NCBI RefSeq assembly: GCF_016820655.1
Contig: NZ_WSFT01000036.1
Coordinates: 173,300-237,299, forward strand
Origin: Anaeromonas frigoriresistens
GTDB lineage: Bacteria > Bacillota > Clostridia > Tissierellales > SIT17
Direction: 5' to 3'
DNA: 64,000 nt
A model generated the notes under the pieces. That model had not been told where the DNA came from. It saw only the letters and a list, made by a program, of their open reading frames with translations, and did not search any database. The translations under genes and the position numbers were made by a program. Positions 43,589 to 53,546 of the stretch are shown here, piece by piece; within the stretch, counting starts at the first letter, position 1, and each line of letters begins with the position of its first letter.

Positions 43589-45268
43589 ATGAATAAGATA
43601 CCTAGTGATATTGATATTGCAAAGGCAGCAAAAATCAAACCTATATTTGAAATAGCTAAAGAATCAGATTTAATGGAGGATGAACTAGAACTCTATGGGA
43701 AATATAAAGCAAAAATTTCTTTAGATATTTTAGATAGACTTGAGAGTAAACCTAATGGAAAATTAGTTTTAGTTACTGCTATTAATCCGACACCTGCAGG
43801 TGAAGGGAAGACTACTACTAATATAGGACTTTCTATGGGTCTTAATAAAATAGGAAAAAAAGCCATAACTACTTTAAGGGAACCTTCTTTAGGTCCTTGT
43901 TTTGGTATAAAGGGTGGAGCAGCTGGTGGAGGATATTCTCAAGTATTACCGATGGAAGATATAAACCTTCACTTTACTGGGGACATCCACGCAATTACGA
44001 CAGCCCATAATTTATTAGCAGCATTATTAGATAATCATATTCATCAAGGAAATGATCTTAATATTGATACAAGGAAAATAGTATGGAAAAGAGTACTAGA
44101 TATGAATGATAGAGCTTTAAGAAATATTGTGGTTGGTCTTGGTGGTAAGTCTAATGGAGTACCTAGAGAAGATGGATTTGATATAACAGTAGCCTCAGAA
44201 ATAATGGCTATATTATGCTTAGCTACAAGTCTTGAGGATTTAAAAAATCGTCTCTCAAAAATGATAGTAGCCTATACATATGATAAACAGCCTATAACTT
44301 GTGATGACTTAAAAGCAACTTCATCATTAGCTATATTACTAAAAGATGCGATAAAACCTAATTTAGTACAAACAATTGAAAATACCCCAGCTATTATTCA
44401 TGGTGGACCTTTTGCAAATATTGCTCATGGATGCAACAGTGTAATGGCTACAAAAATAGCCTTGAAACTCGGGGAATATACAATAACAGAAGCTGGGTTT
44501 GGAGCAGATTTAGGAGCGGAGAAATTTTTTAATATTAAGTGTAGATATGCTGATCTTAAGCCTGATTGTGCAGTTATAGTAGCCACTATAAGAGCCCTAA
44601 AAAGTCATGGTGGTGTAGATAAAACTGAACTTAATCACGAAAATCTACAAGCTTTAGAAGAAGGGTATAAAAATCTTCAGAAGCATATAGAAAATATAAA
44701 GAAATTTGATGTGTCGGTAGTAGTAGCTATAAATAAATTCCCATCGGATACAGAGAAGGAATTAGAACTTTTATACGATAGGTGTAAAGTGGAAGAAGTA
44801 CCAGTAGTAATATCAGAGGTATGGGAAAAAGGTGGAGAAGGTGGAATGGATCTAGCTAAAAAGGTTGTAGAGATAGTAGAAAATACAACCTCTGAATTTA
44901 GTCCTTTATATAGTGAAAATGAATCAATTAAAGATAAAATAGAAAGAATAGCTCAAGAAATTTATGGAGCAGATGGTGTTGAATACACCAAGGCTTGTGA
45001 AAAACAAATAAAGGAAATAGAAAATTTAGGATATGATAAGTTGCCTATATGTATGGCAAAAACGCAGTCTTCATTATCAGATGATCCATCTTTAAAAGGA
45101 TGGCCTAAAGGGTTTAAAATAACAGTTAGAGAAATAAAGGCATCAAATGGAGCAGGATTTTTAGTTGCCCTTACAGGAAATATAATGACAATGCCTGGAC
45201 TTCCTAAGATACCAGCAGCTAACAATATGCATATCTCTGATGAAGGCGACATTAGTGGATTATTTTAA
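43589..45268 (+). CDS. fhs: Formate-tetrahydrofolate ligase
   Basis: Cytoplasmic enzyme of 559 residues interconverting formate + THF + ATP and 10-formyl-[22 protein letters not shown] at the start, the ATP loop [54 protein letters not shown] and the C-terminal [17 protein letters not shown] are the usual signatures. It is 32 bases upstream of hutU and heads the histidine operon. There it can run in reverse to make ATP from the formyl group released by histidine degradation. Confidence 0.97.
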   Translation: MNKIPSDIDIAKAAKIKPIFEIAKESDLMEDELELYGKYKAKISLDILDRLESKPNGKLVLVTAINPTPAGEGKTTTNIGLSMGLNKIGKKAITTLREPSLGPCFGIKGGAAGGGYSQVLPMEDINLHFTGDIHAITTAHNLLAALLDNHIHQGNDLNIDTRKIVWKRVLDMNDRALRNIVVGLGGKSNGVPREDGFDITVASEIMAILCLATSLEDLKNRLSKMIVAYTYDKQPITCDDLKATSSLAILLKDAIKPNLVQTIENTPAIIHGGPFANIAHGCNSVMATKIALKLGEYTITEAGFGADLGAEKFFNIKCRYADLKPDCAVIVATIRALKSHGGVDKTELNHENLQALEEGYKNLQKHIENIKKFDVSVVVAINKFPSDTEKELELLYDRCKVEEVPVVISEVWEKGGEGGMDLAKKVVEIVENTTSEFSPLYSENESIKDKIERIAQEIYGADGVEYTKACEKQIKEIENLGYDKLPICMAKTQSSLSDDPSLKGWPKGFKITVREIKASNGAGFLVALTGNIMTMPGLPKIPAANNMHISDEGDISGLF

Positions 45269-45300
45269 TTTTATTTAAGTATATTAAAGGGGGAATTTAA

Positions 45301-47352
45301 TTGCTAAATAATATAGACATATCTAATTCTATGGAAATAAAATTAGATATTAAGGAGCTACCTAAAAAAACAAAATTTATTGAAGGAATAAGAAGAGCAC
45401 CAAAAAGAGATTTTAATCTAAGTCAAAAGGATACAGAGCTAGCCATAAAGAATGCTTTAAGGTATATCCCGGAAAAGTTGCATAAGGAATTAGCAGAAGA
45501 ACTTTTAGAAGAATTAGTTACTAAAGGTAGGGTTTATGGTTATAGATTTAGACCAGAAGGAAATCTAAAAGGGAAACCAATAGAAGAATATAAAGGGAAA
45601 TGTATAGAAGGAAAGGCATTTCAAGTTATGATTGATAATAATCTAGATTTTGATATCGCTCTTTATCCTTATGAGTTAGTTACCTATGGAGAGACTGGAC
45701 AGGTATGTCAAAATTGGATGCAATATAGACTTATAATGAAATATTTAGAGGAACTGACTGTAGATCAAACTTTAGTTATAGAATCTGGTCATCCTTTGGG
45801 GTTATTTAAGTCCTCGCCAGAAGCTCCTAGAGTCATAATAACTAATGCTCTTATGATAGGTATGTTTGATGATCAAGAAAACTGGCATAGAGCAATGGCT
45901 CTAGGCGTGGCTAATTATGGACAAATGACTGCTGGAGGATGGATGTATATAGGTCCTCAAGGGATAGTACATGGTACATATAGTACCATACTTAATGCTG
46001 GTAGAGATAAACTAGGTATACCGGAAGATAAAGACTTATCTGGCCATTTATTTGTAACCTCTGGGCTAGGTGGAATGAGTGGAGCTCAAGGAAAAGCTAT
46101 TGAGATAGCTGGAGGAGTAGGTATAATAGCAGAAGTGGATGAATCTAGAATTAAAACAAGATATGATCAAGGATGGGTAACGGAGATTATATGTGATCCT
46201 AAAAAAACCTTTGAAATAGCCAAAGAATATAAACAAAAGAAAGAATCAGCTGCTATTGCATTCCATGGTAATATAGTAGACTTATTAGAATATGCCGCAG
46301 ATAATGATATAAAGATTGACATGCTATCAGATCAAACATCATGCCATGCGGTATATGATGGTGGATATTGTCCTGTAGGATTGACTTTTGAAGAAAGAAC
46401 AGAGATGTTAGGCAATAACAAGCAGAAGTTTAAAGAGTTAGTAGATAAGACACTAAAAAAACATTATGAAATGATAAAAAAATTAGTTAATAATGGAACT
46501 TATTTCTTTGATTATGGAAACAGCTTCATGAAAGCAGTATATGATGCTGGAGTACAGGAAATATGTAAAAATGGTGAAGATGAGAGAGATGGATTTATTT
46601 TCCCATCTTATGTTGAAGATATAATGGGTCCAGTATTATTCGATTATGGATATGGTCCCTTTAGATGGGTTTGTTTAAGCGGTAAGCATGAGGATTTATT
46701 AAAGACAGATAAAGCTGCTATGGGTTGTATAGATCCTAATAGAAGATTTCAAGATAGAGATAATTATATGTGGATAAAGGATGCAGATAAAAATGAATTA
46801 GTAGTGGGAACTCAAGCAAGAATCCTTTATCAAGATGCCTTAGGAAGAATGAATATAGCTCTCAAGTTTAATGAGATGGTTAGAAAAGGCGAGATAGGAC
46901 CTATCATGCTAGGAAGAGACCATCATGATACGGGAGGAACAGATTCCCCATTTAGAGAAACTTCTAATATTAAAGATGGTAGTAATATTATGGCTGATAT
47001 GGCTACTCAATGTTTTGCCGGTAATGCAGCTAGAGGCATGAGTTTAATAGCCCTACATAATGGTGGGGGAGTAGGAATAGGTAAATCAATCAATGGTGGG
47101 TTTGGCTTAGTACTAGATGGAAGTCAAAGAGTAGATAATATTATCAAGAGAGCAATTCCTTGGGATGTTATGGGAGGGGTTGCAAGAAGAGCTTGGGCCA
47201 GAAATGAAAACTCCATAACTACTTGTGTTGAATATAATGACATGAGAAAGGGAGAGGACCATATAACGATACCATATATTGCCAATGAGGAACTTGTTAA
47301 GGATTTAGTGGAAAGAGTATTTAATAAAAAAACTAATAGGGGGATGAATTAA
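45301..47352 (+). CDS. hutU: Urocanate hydratase
   Basis: NAD-dependent enzyme of 683 residues converting urocanate to imidazolonepropionate. QNWMQYRLIMKYLEELTVDQTLVIESGHPLGLF, ANYGQMTAGGWMYIGPQGIVHGT and HLFVTSGLGGMSGAQGKAIEIAGG match the urocanase NAD-binding core. DMATQCFAGNAARGMSLIALHNGGGVGIGKS is in the C-terminal part. It is the longer clostridial form, over 100 residues longer than Bacillus or Pseudomonas HutU. It starts at TTG 45301, 7 bases after AAAGGGGG; ATG 45331 is the alternative. It abuts ftcD. Confidence 0.95.
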   Translation: MLNNIDISNSMEIKLDIKELPKKTKFIEGIRRAPKRDFNLSQKDTELAIKNALRYIPEKLHKELAEELLEELVTKGRVYGYRFRPEGNLKGKPIEEYKGKCIEGKAFQVMIDNNLDFDIALYPYELVTYGETGQVCQNWMQYRLIMKYLEELTVDQTLVIESGHPLGLFKSSPEAPRVIITNALMIGMFDDQENWHRAMALGVANYGQMTAGGWMYIGPQGIVHGTYSTILNAGRDKLGIPEDKDLSGHLFVTSGLGGMSGAQGKAIEIAGGVGIIAEVDESRIKTRYDQGWVTEIICDPKKTFEIAKEYKQKKESAAIAFHGNIVDLLEYAADNDIKIDMLSDQTSCHAVYDGGYCPVGLTFEERTEMLGNNKQKFKELVDKTLKKHYEMIKKLVNNGTYFFDYGNSFMKAVYDAGVQEICKNGEDERDGFIFPSYVEDIMGPVLFDYGYGPFRWVCLSGKHEDLLKTDKAAMGCIDPNRRFQDRDNYMWIKDADKNELVVGTQARILYQDALGRMNIALKFNEMVRKGEIGPIMLGRDHHDTGGTDSPFRETSNIKDGSNIMADMATQCFAGNAARGMSLIALHNGGGVGIGKSINGGFGLVLDGSQRVDNIIKRAIPWDVMGGVARRAWARNENSITTCVEYNDMRKGEDHITIPYIANEELVKDLVERVFNKKTNRGMN

Positions 47353-48249
47353 ATGAAGAAAATAATTGAATGTGTACCTAATTTTAGTGAAGGAAGAGAT
47401 TTGGATAGAATAGAGAAAATAGTTTATCCATTTAGGGGAAAGGATGGAGTTAAACTACTAGACTATCAAAGGGATGAAGATCATAATAGAATGGTGGTAA
47501 CTTTAGTAGGAGAACCAGAAAAAGTTAAAGAAGCAGTAATTGAAGCAATGGGAGTTGCTATAGAAGAAATAGATATGACTAAACATGAAGGTCAACATCC
47601 TAGAATGGGAGCTATTGATGTTGTCCCTTTTATACCTATAAAGAATGTTACAATGGAAGAAGCTATTGAATTATCTAAAGAGGTGGCTAAAGAAGCTGCT
47701 ACAAAGTACAATCTTCCTATATTCTTATATGAAGAAAGTGCATCAGCTAGTCATAGAACAAATCTTGCCAAGGTAAGAAAAGGACAATTTGAAGGAATGA
47801 AAGAAAAAATAAAACAAGAAGAATGGAATCCTGATTTCGGACCTTCCGATATTCATCCCACAGCAGGAGTAACAGCAGTTGGAGCCCGTATGCCTTTAGT
47901 GGCATTCAATGTTAATTTAGACACAGATAACATTGATATAGCAAATAAAATAGCAAAGCAAGTAAGACATAGTGGTGGTGGATTAAGATATTGTAAAGCT
48001 ATAGGAATAGAACTAAATGAAAGAGGAATAGTTCAAGTCTCTATGAATATGACTAATTTTACAAAAACAGCTTTATATAGATCATTTGAATTAATAAGAG
48101 TAGAAGCAAGGAGGTATGGAGTTAATGTGGTTGGTAGTGAAATAATAGGATTAGTTCCTATGGAAGCCTTAGTTGATACTGCAGTATATTATTTAGGAGT
48201 AGAAGATTTTTCTATGGATCAAGTCTTAGAATCTAGAATGATGGAGTAA
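47353..48249 (+). CDS. ftcD: Glutamate formimidoyltransferase
   Basis: Enzyme of 298 residues that moves the formimino group from formiminoglutamate to THF, releasing glutamate. MKKIIECVPNFSEGRDLDRIEKI, HNRMVVTLVGEPE, HEGQHPRMGAIDVVPFIPI and TAVGARMPLVAFNVNLDT are the formiminotransferase N- and C-subdomains. The cyclodeaminase that is fused to it in animals is a separate gene here (fchA). The start directly follows the hutU stop, with AGGGGGATG overlapping the end of hutU. Confidence 0.95.
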   Translation: MKKIIECVPNFSEGRDLDRIEKIVYPFRGKDGVKLLDYQRDEDHNRMVVTLVGEPEKVKEAVIEAMGVAIEEIDMTKHEGQHPRMGAIDVVPFIPIKNVTMEEAIELSKEVAKEAATKYNLPIFLYEESASASHRTNLAKVRKGQFEGMKEKIKQEEWNPDFGPSDIHPTAGVTAVGARMPLVAFNVNLDTDNIDIANKIAKQVRHSGGGLRYCKAIGIELNERGIVQVSMNMTNFTKTALYRSFELIRVEARRYGVNVVGSEIIGLVPMEALVDTAVYYLGVEDFSMDQVLESRMME

Positions 48250-48301
48250 GTATAAGGGACTTTTTAGTCCCTTATACTTATTATCTCAAAGGAGGGAAAA
48301 G

Positions 48302-49585
48302 ATGAGTAAAAGACTTCTAATAAAAAATGTAAATGAGATAGTCACGTGTAGTGGATTTAAACAAAAAAAAGGAAAAGAAATGTCTGATTTACATATTATT
48401 AATGATGGAGCTATATTAATAGAGGATGGAATCATTAAAAAAGTGGGGAATAATGAAGCAGTATTAAAGGAAATAGATACAAGTGAAATTGATATAATAG
48501 ACGCTAAGGATAGATGCGTATTACCGGGATTTATTGATCCTCATACTCATTTTGTATTTGGAGGTTATAGAGCAGAAGAATATGGGTGGCGCCTTAGAGG
48601 AGTCAATTATATGGAGATAATGAATCGTGGTGGTGGGATAGTAAATAGTACTAATTCTACAAAAGAAGCTACATTAGAAGAATTAATAGAGGCAGGAATG
48701 AAAAGACTAGATTCAATGGTATCCTTTGGAGTGACCACTGTAGAGGGTAAAAGTGGATATGGTCTAGATTTAGATACTGAGATTAAGCAATTAGAAGCTA
48801 TGAAAAAATTGAACGAAACACATCCTTTAGATATCTCAACTACATTTTTAGGGGCCCATGCTGTTCCTAAAGAATATAAAGGGCGAGAAAATGAGTTCAT
48901 AGATTATATAATAGAGAAGGTTCTTCCAGAAGTGGCAAAAAGAAATTTAGCAGAGTTCTGTGATATATTCTGTGAGGATAATGTCTTTTCTATAGAACAA
49001 TCTAGAAAATTATTAAGCAAAGCTAAAGAATTTGGACTAAAACCGAAACTCCATGCTGATGAAATTGTACCTTTAGGAGGGGCAGAATTATCTGCAGAAT
49101 TGGAGGCTATATCAGCAGATCATCTATTACAAGCATCGGATGAAGGAATAAAGTTAATGGCAAAAAATAATGTAGTAGCAACATTATTACCAGGTACTGC
49201 CTTTAGTTTAAAAGAAAAGTATGCCAGGGCTAGAGATATTATAGATGCAGGATGTGCTGTTGCACTAGCAACAGATATGAATCCGGGAAGCTGCTTTACA
49301 GAGTCTATACCATTAATAATAGCTTTGGCTACATTATATATGAATATGACTACAGAAGAGACTATAAATGCATTAACAATAAATGCAGCTGCTGCTTTAG
49401 ATAAAGCTGATAAAATTGGGAGTATAGATGTTGGAAAAAAAGCAGATTTAGTCATACATGAATTTCCTTCATACAACTACATTCCTTATCATATTGGAGT
49501 GAGTACAGTAGAAAAGGTGATAAAAAATGGTAATATAATATATAGCAAAGAAGACAAAGGAGGATTATTATGTTACAAGATTTAA
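48302..49585 (+). CDS. hutI: Imidazolonepropionase
   Basis: Amidohydrolase of 427 residues that opens imidazolonepropionate to formiminoglutamate. Metal-binding DPHTHFVFGGYRAEEYGWRLRG, TFLGAHAVPKEYKGRE, HADEIVPLGGAELSAEL and LATDMNPGSCFTESI carry the expected His/Asp ligands. AAAGGAGGG precedes ATG 48302. A weak hairpin (48251-48280, AAGGGACT/AGTCCCTT) lies between ftcD and hutI, but the two are probably still one operon. Its end overlaps fchA by 16 bases. Confidence 0.95.
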   Translation: MSKRLLIKNVNEIVTCSGFKQKKGKEMSDLHIINDGAILIEDGIIKKVGNNEAVLKEIDTSEIDIIDAKDRCVLPGFIDPHTHFVFGGYRAEEYGWRLRGVNYMEIMNRGGGIVNSTNSTKEATLEELIEAGMKRLDSMVSFGVTTVEGKSGYGLDLDTEIKQLEAMKKLNETHPLDISTTFLGAHAVPKEYKGRENEFIDYIIEKVLPEVAKRNLAEFCDIFCEDNVFSIEQSRKLLSKAKEFGLKPKLHADEIVPLGGAELSAELEAISADHLLQASDEGIKLMAKNNVVATLLPGTAFSLKEKYARARDIIDAGCAVALATDMNPGSCFTESIPLIIALATLYMNMTTEETINALTINAAAALDKADKIGSIDVGKKADLVIHEFPSYNYIPYHIGVSTVEKVIKNGNIIYSKEDKGGLLCYKI

Positions 49586-50184
49586 ACTTAAAAGATTTTT
49601 TAGAAAAAACAGGTTCAAACTCACCTGTCCCGGGAGGAGGAAGTGCAGCGGCATTAACTGCTTCTTTATCTGCTAGTTTAGTTGAAATGGTATCTAATCT
49701 TACAGTAGGTAAGAAAAAGTATGAAGAAGTTAATGAAGAAATGGAAGAAATAAAAAAAATTGCAATGGAAATGAGAAAGAAGTTTCTAAATGATATAGAT
49801 CGTGACTCAGAGTCTTTTAATGGAGTGATGGCTGCTTTTAAATTGCCTAAGGAGACTGATGAAGAAAAAAATACTAGGAAAGAACTAATTCAAAAGGAAT
49901 TAAAAAATGCAGCTCTAATTCCTTTAGAAATAGCTAAAAATTCATATAAAATTCTTGATATATCAGAAAAAGTAGTTATTAAGGGCAATCAAAATGCAGT
50001 AACGGATGGTTTGGTCGCAACAATGTTAGCAAGGACGGCTGTATTATCGGCATTGTATAATGTGAAGATTAATTTAATATCTATAAAAGATGAAGAATTT
50101 ATAAAACAAGTAACAGAAGAAATGGATAAGCTCTCAGATGTAAACAAAAGAGAAGAAAGTATATTGAAAAAAGTTGAATTATAA
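49570..50184 (+). CDS. fchA: Formimidoyl-THF cyclodeaminase
   Basis: Enzyme of 204 residues releasing ammonia from 5-formimino-THF to give methenyl-THF. FLEKTGSNSPVPGGGSAAALTASLSASLVEMV is the family N-terminus, with the Pro-Gly-Gly-Gly loop. AAAGGAGG lies before ATG 49570, within the end of hutI. With FtcD, methenyl-THF cyclohydrolase (not in this window) and Fhs it forms the clostridial route from histidine to glutamate, formate, ammonia and ATP. HutH, which makes urocanate, is also absent here. A terminator overlaps its stop. Confidence 0.93.
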   Translation: MLQDLNLKDFLEKTGSNSPVPGGGSAAALTASLSASLVEMVSNLTVGKKKYEEVNEEMEEIKKIAMEMRKKFLNDIDRDSESFNGVMAAFKLPKETDEEKNTRKELIQKELKNAALIPLEIAKNSYKILDISEKVVIKGNQNAVTDGLVATMLARTAVLSALYNVKINLISIKDEEFIKQVTEEMDKLSDVNKREESILKKVEL

Positions 50185-50212
50185 AAGGAGGCTATTAGGC
50201 CTCCTTTTCATA
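50183..50212. terminator. Bidirectional terminator after fchA
   Basis: AAAAGGAGGC (50183-50192) pairs with GCCTCCTTTT (50199-50208). It also ends the HD-GYP gene on the minus strand, whose stop lies in the loop. Confidence 0.85.
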
Positions 50213-51289
50213 ATTATATACAATGTTTTCGATCACAATATTTTTTTCTATCATCAAATCTATTAATGTATTAGTAGATAAGAGTTCTATCTTTGGTCTT
50301 AATGGAAATCCGCTAGTTATATCTTTAACTACACCAATATTTTTGTTACTTAATTTTACCATTGTGCCTATAGGGTAGGGAATGATTCTATTAGAAAATT
50401 TCTTAACTAATTTCATATCGAATTGAGTAGAACAATTACCATATAAATATTCTAATGCTTCATTAGGACTCATAGCTCTTCTATAAGGTCTATCAGAAGT
50501 GAGAGCATCATATACATCAGCAATTGCAACAATCTTAGAAAGCATATATATTTCGTCTTCTTTTAGTCCATTAGGATATCCAGAACCATCTATTTTTTCA
50601 TGGTGTTGGATTGCTATAACTCTAGCTGGAGAAGGGATATCTTTACTTATTTTAAGGTAATCATAACCTTTTTTAGTATGGGATTTCATTGTTTCAAATT
50701 CTTCATCAGTTAAGGGTCCTTCTTTCAACAAAATACTTTCAGGGATTAAAGTTTTACCAATATCATGAAGTAAAGATCCTATGGCAAGGTGTTTGAGATG
50801 TTTAGTATCTAACTTTAACTCTAAACCTAAAATTATTGAAAGTATAGATACATTAAGACAATGTTGATAAGTATAATTATCAGTGCTTTTTATATCTATA
50901 AGATTAACAACTACATGCTTTTGGGACAATATGTCATCAAGAATATCTTCAGCAACTGAAGATATATCTGAAATATTTTCATTAGCTTCTTGTACAGATT
51001 TCTTTGTATAAGAATCATCTTGAGAATAGTTTTGTTGAAAATTATGGTAGGTTTTCTTTAGAGTAATAATAGCTTTACTTCTTATTTGAGGGGTAATTAC
51101 ATCGTTAAGTTCAACATTTGAATATTCATCCATTATATATATAGAGTATATACCTAATGACTTAATTTTTTTTATATATCTATCTCTTAATGCCGTTCCT
51201 TTTGATAATAAAATTCGTCCTTTTTCATCGTATATATCTTTTCCTAATATTGTTCCTTCTTTGACGAAAGATATTGGCATAAATCTCAA
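50195..51289 (-). CDS. HD-GYP domain protein, probable c-di-GMP phosphodiesterase
   Basis: Protein of 364 residues. The N-terminal 120 residues resemble the DUF3391-like regions that often precede HD-GYP. The catalytic domain has LLHDIGK with His175-Asp176 and HHEKIDGSGYPNGL, where the HD-GYP loop reads DGSGYP; both are intact, so it should degrade c-di-GMP. It starts at TTG 51289, 7 bases after AGGGGG; ATG at 51280 is too far from that site. The c-di-GMP riboswitches at 62.3 kb are possible downstream readers of the same signal. Confidence 0.85.
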   Translation of the reverse strand: MRFMPISFVKEGTILGKDIYDEKGRILLSKGTALRDRYIKKIKSLGIYSIYIMDEYSNVELNDVITPQIRSKAIITLKKTYHNFQQNYSQDDSYTKKSVQEANENISDISSVAEDILDDILSQKHVVVNLIDIKSTDNYTYQHCLNVSILSIILGLELKLDTKHLKHLAIGSLLHDIGKTLIPESILLKEGPLTDEEFETMKSHTKKGYDYLKISKDIPSPARVIAIQHHEKIDGSGYPNGLKEDEIYMLSKIVAIADVYDALTSDRPYRRAMSPNEALEYLYGNCSTQFDMKLVKKFSNRIIPYPIGTMVKLSNKNIGVVKDITSGFPLRPKIELLSTNTLIDLMIEKNIVIENIVYNYEKEA

Positions 51290-51310
51290 CCAGATTCCCC
51301 CTTTAATAGC

Positions 51311-51342
51311 AATATAACGAGAGCCTAAGCCCTCGTTATATT
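51311..51342. repeat. Inverted repeat upstream of the HD-GYP gene
   Basis: Perfect 11-base arms AATATAACGAG (51311-51321) and CTCGTTATATT (51332-51342) around AGCCTAAGCC. On the minus strand it lies between the DUF1328 stop and the HD-GYP ribosome site, with no T run after it. Either an operator, a leader hairpin or a poor terminator. Confidence 0.5.
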
Positions 51343-51369
51343 ATACTACAATTATGTAGTTGATACTAA

Positions 51370-51531
51370 CTAAAATATTCCAGATCCAAAAATAAGAGCT
51401 ATTACAAATAAAATCACAAATATAATAAATAATATTTTAGCTATTGAAGCAGAAGTACTAGCTACACCTCTAAAACCAAATAATCCTGCAATAGCTGCAA
51501 CTATTAAAAATATTAATGCCCATTTTAACAT
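51370..51531 (-). CDS. DUF1328/YtjA-family small membrane protein (second copy)
   Basis: Protein of 53 residues, [20 protein letters not shown] followed by [12 protein letters not shown] and an [10 protein letters not shown] helix. Same length and layout as the gene at 40957. AGGAGGTGTAGTAG directly precedes ATG 51531. It is followed by the HD-GYP gene on the same strand, and the two could share a transcript. Function unknown. Confidence 0.85.
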   Translation of the reverse strand: MLKWALIFLIVAAIAGLFGFRGVASTSASIAKILFIIFVILFVIALIFGSGIF

Positions 51532-51746
51532 CTACTACACCTCCTACGAAATAAACAATAATAATCTATTTAAATCGATTTAAATATTTCAATGTGTTAA
51601 TAAATATATAACCAAAAAAAATAATTTTAAACAAGAAGAAAATATTATGAGTAAATAATTTGTTTTGATAAAAATTAATTTATCTAATACAATTATAAAT
51701 ATAAAGTTTGGGTAAAAATATATAGTAGAAAACGAGGAGGTATATT

Positions 51747-53084
51747 ATGGATTATAAAAAAAGAGTAGAAGAACTAAAAGATGAGATGATAGACTCAATT
51801 ATTAAAGTTGTAAATATTCCAAGTGTTAAGGACGAAAATAGTAAAGAATATCCTTATGGAGAAGACATTGATAAAGCACTAAAGAAAACATTAGAGATAT
51901 GTGAAAGCTTAGGATTTAAAACTCACTATGATGAAGAAGGATATTATGGATATGCTGAAATAGGAGAAGGAGAAGAAATGCTTGGAATATTAGGGCATTT
52001 AGATGTAGTTCCTGCTGGAGAAATTACAAACTGGAACTCTGATCCTTTTAATGCAGAAATTAGAGAAGGAAAATTATATGGTAGAGGAACTCAAGATGAT
52101 AAAGGACCTACCCTGGCAGCAATATATGCAGTTAAGGCATTGATGGATTCAGGAGTTAAATTTAATAAGAGAATTAGATTCATTTTTGGTACAGATGAAG
52201 AAAATCTTTGGGGTGGAATAAGCAAATATATGGATAATGAAGAGATTCCTACATTTGGATTTACTCCTGATGCTGAATTTCCGATGATTCATGCAGAAAA
52301 AGGTTTATTACAAGCTAAGTTAGTATCCGATGTTGGTTCAGATGTGAATCTATCATCAGGAAATGCGTTTAATGCAGTACCTGATAAAAGTAAATATAAT
52401 GGAAAAGATAAAGGTGAACTTAAAAAGGAATTAGATAAATTAGGTTTTGAATATGAAGAGGATGAAGAGTCTATATATGTTATAGGAAAAGGAGCCCATG
52501 CTTCTCAACCACATAATGGAATAAATGCTATAGCTAGATTATGTATTGCACTAGATAATATAGGCATTAATAGTAAAGCTATTAAATTTATAGCAGAAGT
52601 AGTTGGTGAAGATTATAATGGCAAGAATATATTTGGCAACTGTGAAGATGAGCCTTCTGGAAAAATTACATTTAATATAGGAATGATAAACCTTGATAAG
52701 AATATGGAAGAAGTATCTGTGGATATTAGAATTCCAGTTACGAAAGAAAAGAGTGATATTGTAGAAAATATCAAAGAAAAAATAAAGGATTATGATCTTA
52801 AATATGAAGAGTTTGATTACTTAGATTCTCTATATGTACCAAAAGATCATGAATTAATTAAGACATTAAGAAAAGTGTATGAAGAAGAAACCGAATTGGA
52901 CTCTACACCATTAGTTATAGGAGGCGCTACATATGCTAGGTCAATGGATAATTGTGTAGCTTTTGGAGCAATATTCCCAGGACAAGAAAAAGTAGAGCAT
53001 CAGGCTAATGAATATATAGAAGTAGATAGACTTATGGATGTAACAAAAATATATGCAAAAGCAGTTTATGAATTGACTAGATAA
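51747..53084 (+). CDS. M20 dipeptidase, PepV-like
   Basis: Zinc metallopeptidase of 445 residues. LGILGHLDVVPAGE and YGRGTQDDKGPTLAAIYA give the first metal ligands and the catalytic Asp; FGTDEENLWGG supplies the general-base Glu pair; HASQPHNGINAIARL and the C-terminal GGATYARSMDNCVAFG complete the site. The closest family is PepV, which removes N-terminal residues from dipeptides. GAGGAGG precedes ATG. It is probably monocistronic and fits an amino-acid fermenter. Confidence 0.88.
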   Translation: MDYKKRVEELKDEMIDSIIKVVNIPSVKDENSKEYPYGEDIDKALKKTLEICESLGFKTHYDEEGYYGYAEIGEGEEMLGILGHLDVVPAGEITNWNSDPFNAEIREGKLYGRGTQDDKGPTLAAIYAVKALMDSGVKFNKRIRFIFGTDEENLWGGISKYMDNEEIPTFGFTPDAEFPMIHAEKGLLQAKLVSDVGSDVNLSSGNAFNAVPDKSKYNGKDKGELKKELDKLGFEYEEDEESIYVIGKGAHASQPHNGINAIARLCIALDNIGINSKAIKFIAEVVGEDYNGKNIFGNCEDEPSGKITFNIGMINLDKNMEEVSVDIRIPVTKEKSDIVENIKEKIKDYDLKYEEFDYLDSLYVPKDHELIKTLRKVYEEETELDSTPLVIGGATYARSMDNCVAFGAIFPGQEKVEHQANEYIEVDRLMDVTKIYAKAVYELTR

Positions 53085-53204
53085 ATTTGTGAATTATATA
53101 TAAATTTATTATGCAATATTCATAATTTCCCTAAAATAAGAGCATAAGACATAAACTTTATGATAGAATAAATAAAAGAAAATTATCTTATGGGAGGAGA
53201 TTAA

Positions 53205-53465
53205 ATGAGAAATTTGGAAGTAGAATTAAAAAATGAAACTGGGTTACATGCAAGACCTGCGAGTCTATTTATACGAGAATCTTCTAAATATACTTCTGAT
53301 ATCGTAGTAATAAAAGATGATACAGAGTATAATGGTAAGAGTATAATGGGCATATTGAGTATGGGAGCTACTCAGGGAGATAATCTTACAATAAGAATTG
53401 AAGGCGATGATGAAAACGAAGCATACGAAGGATTAAAGAATTTATTTGAAAATGATTTAAAATAA
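53205..53465 (+). CDS. ptsH: HPr-family phosphocarrier protein
   Basis: Protein of 86 residues. His15 in GLHARPA is the PEP-dependent phosphorylation site, and Ser46 in GKSIMGIL is the HPr-kinase site, so both the sugar-PTS and the carbon-control functions are possible. The presence of His15 rules out a plain Crh. GGGAGGAG precedes ATG. It is not linked to ptsI here; it stands alone before a long hairpin. Confidence 0.93.
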   Translation: MRNLEVELKNETGLHARPASLFIRESSKYTSDIVVIKDDTEYNGKSIMGILSMGATQGDNLTIRIEGDDENEAYEGLKNLFENDLK

Positions 53466-53477
53466 TTATAGAAAAAT

Positions 53478-53542
53478 ATAAACCATTCTTTCAACAAAGG
53501 AATATGATGAAATATATGACTTTGTTTGAAAGGATGGTTTAT
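53478..53542 (+). promoter_or_regulatory. Long hairpin that sequesters the SleL-like ribosome site
   Basis: AAACCATTCTTTCAACAAAG (53480-53499) pairs with 53520-53540 with one G-U and one bulge, loop of 20. The AAAGGA ribosome site (53529-53534) of the next gene is in the 3' arm. It could also terminate ptsH, but no T run follows. Confidence 0.6.
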
Positions 53543-53546
53543 TTAT

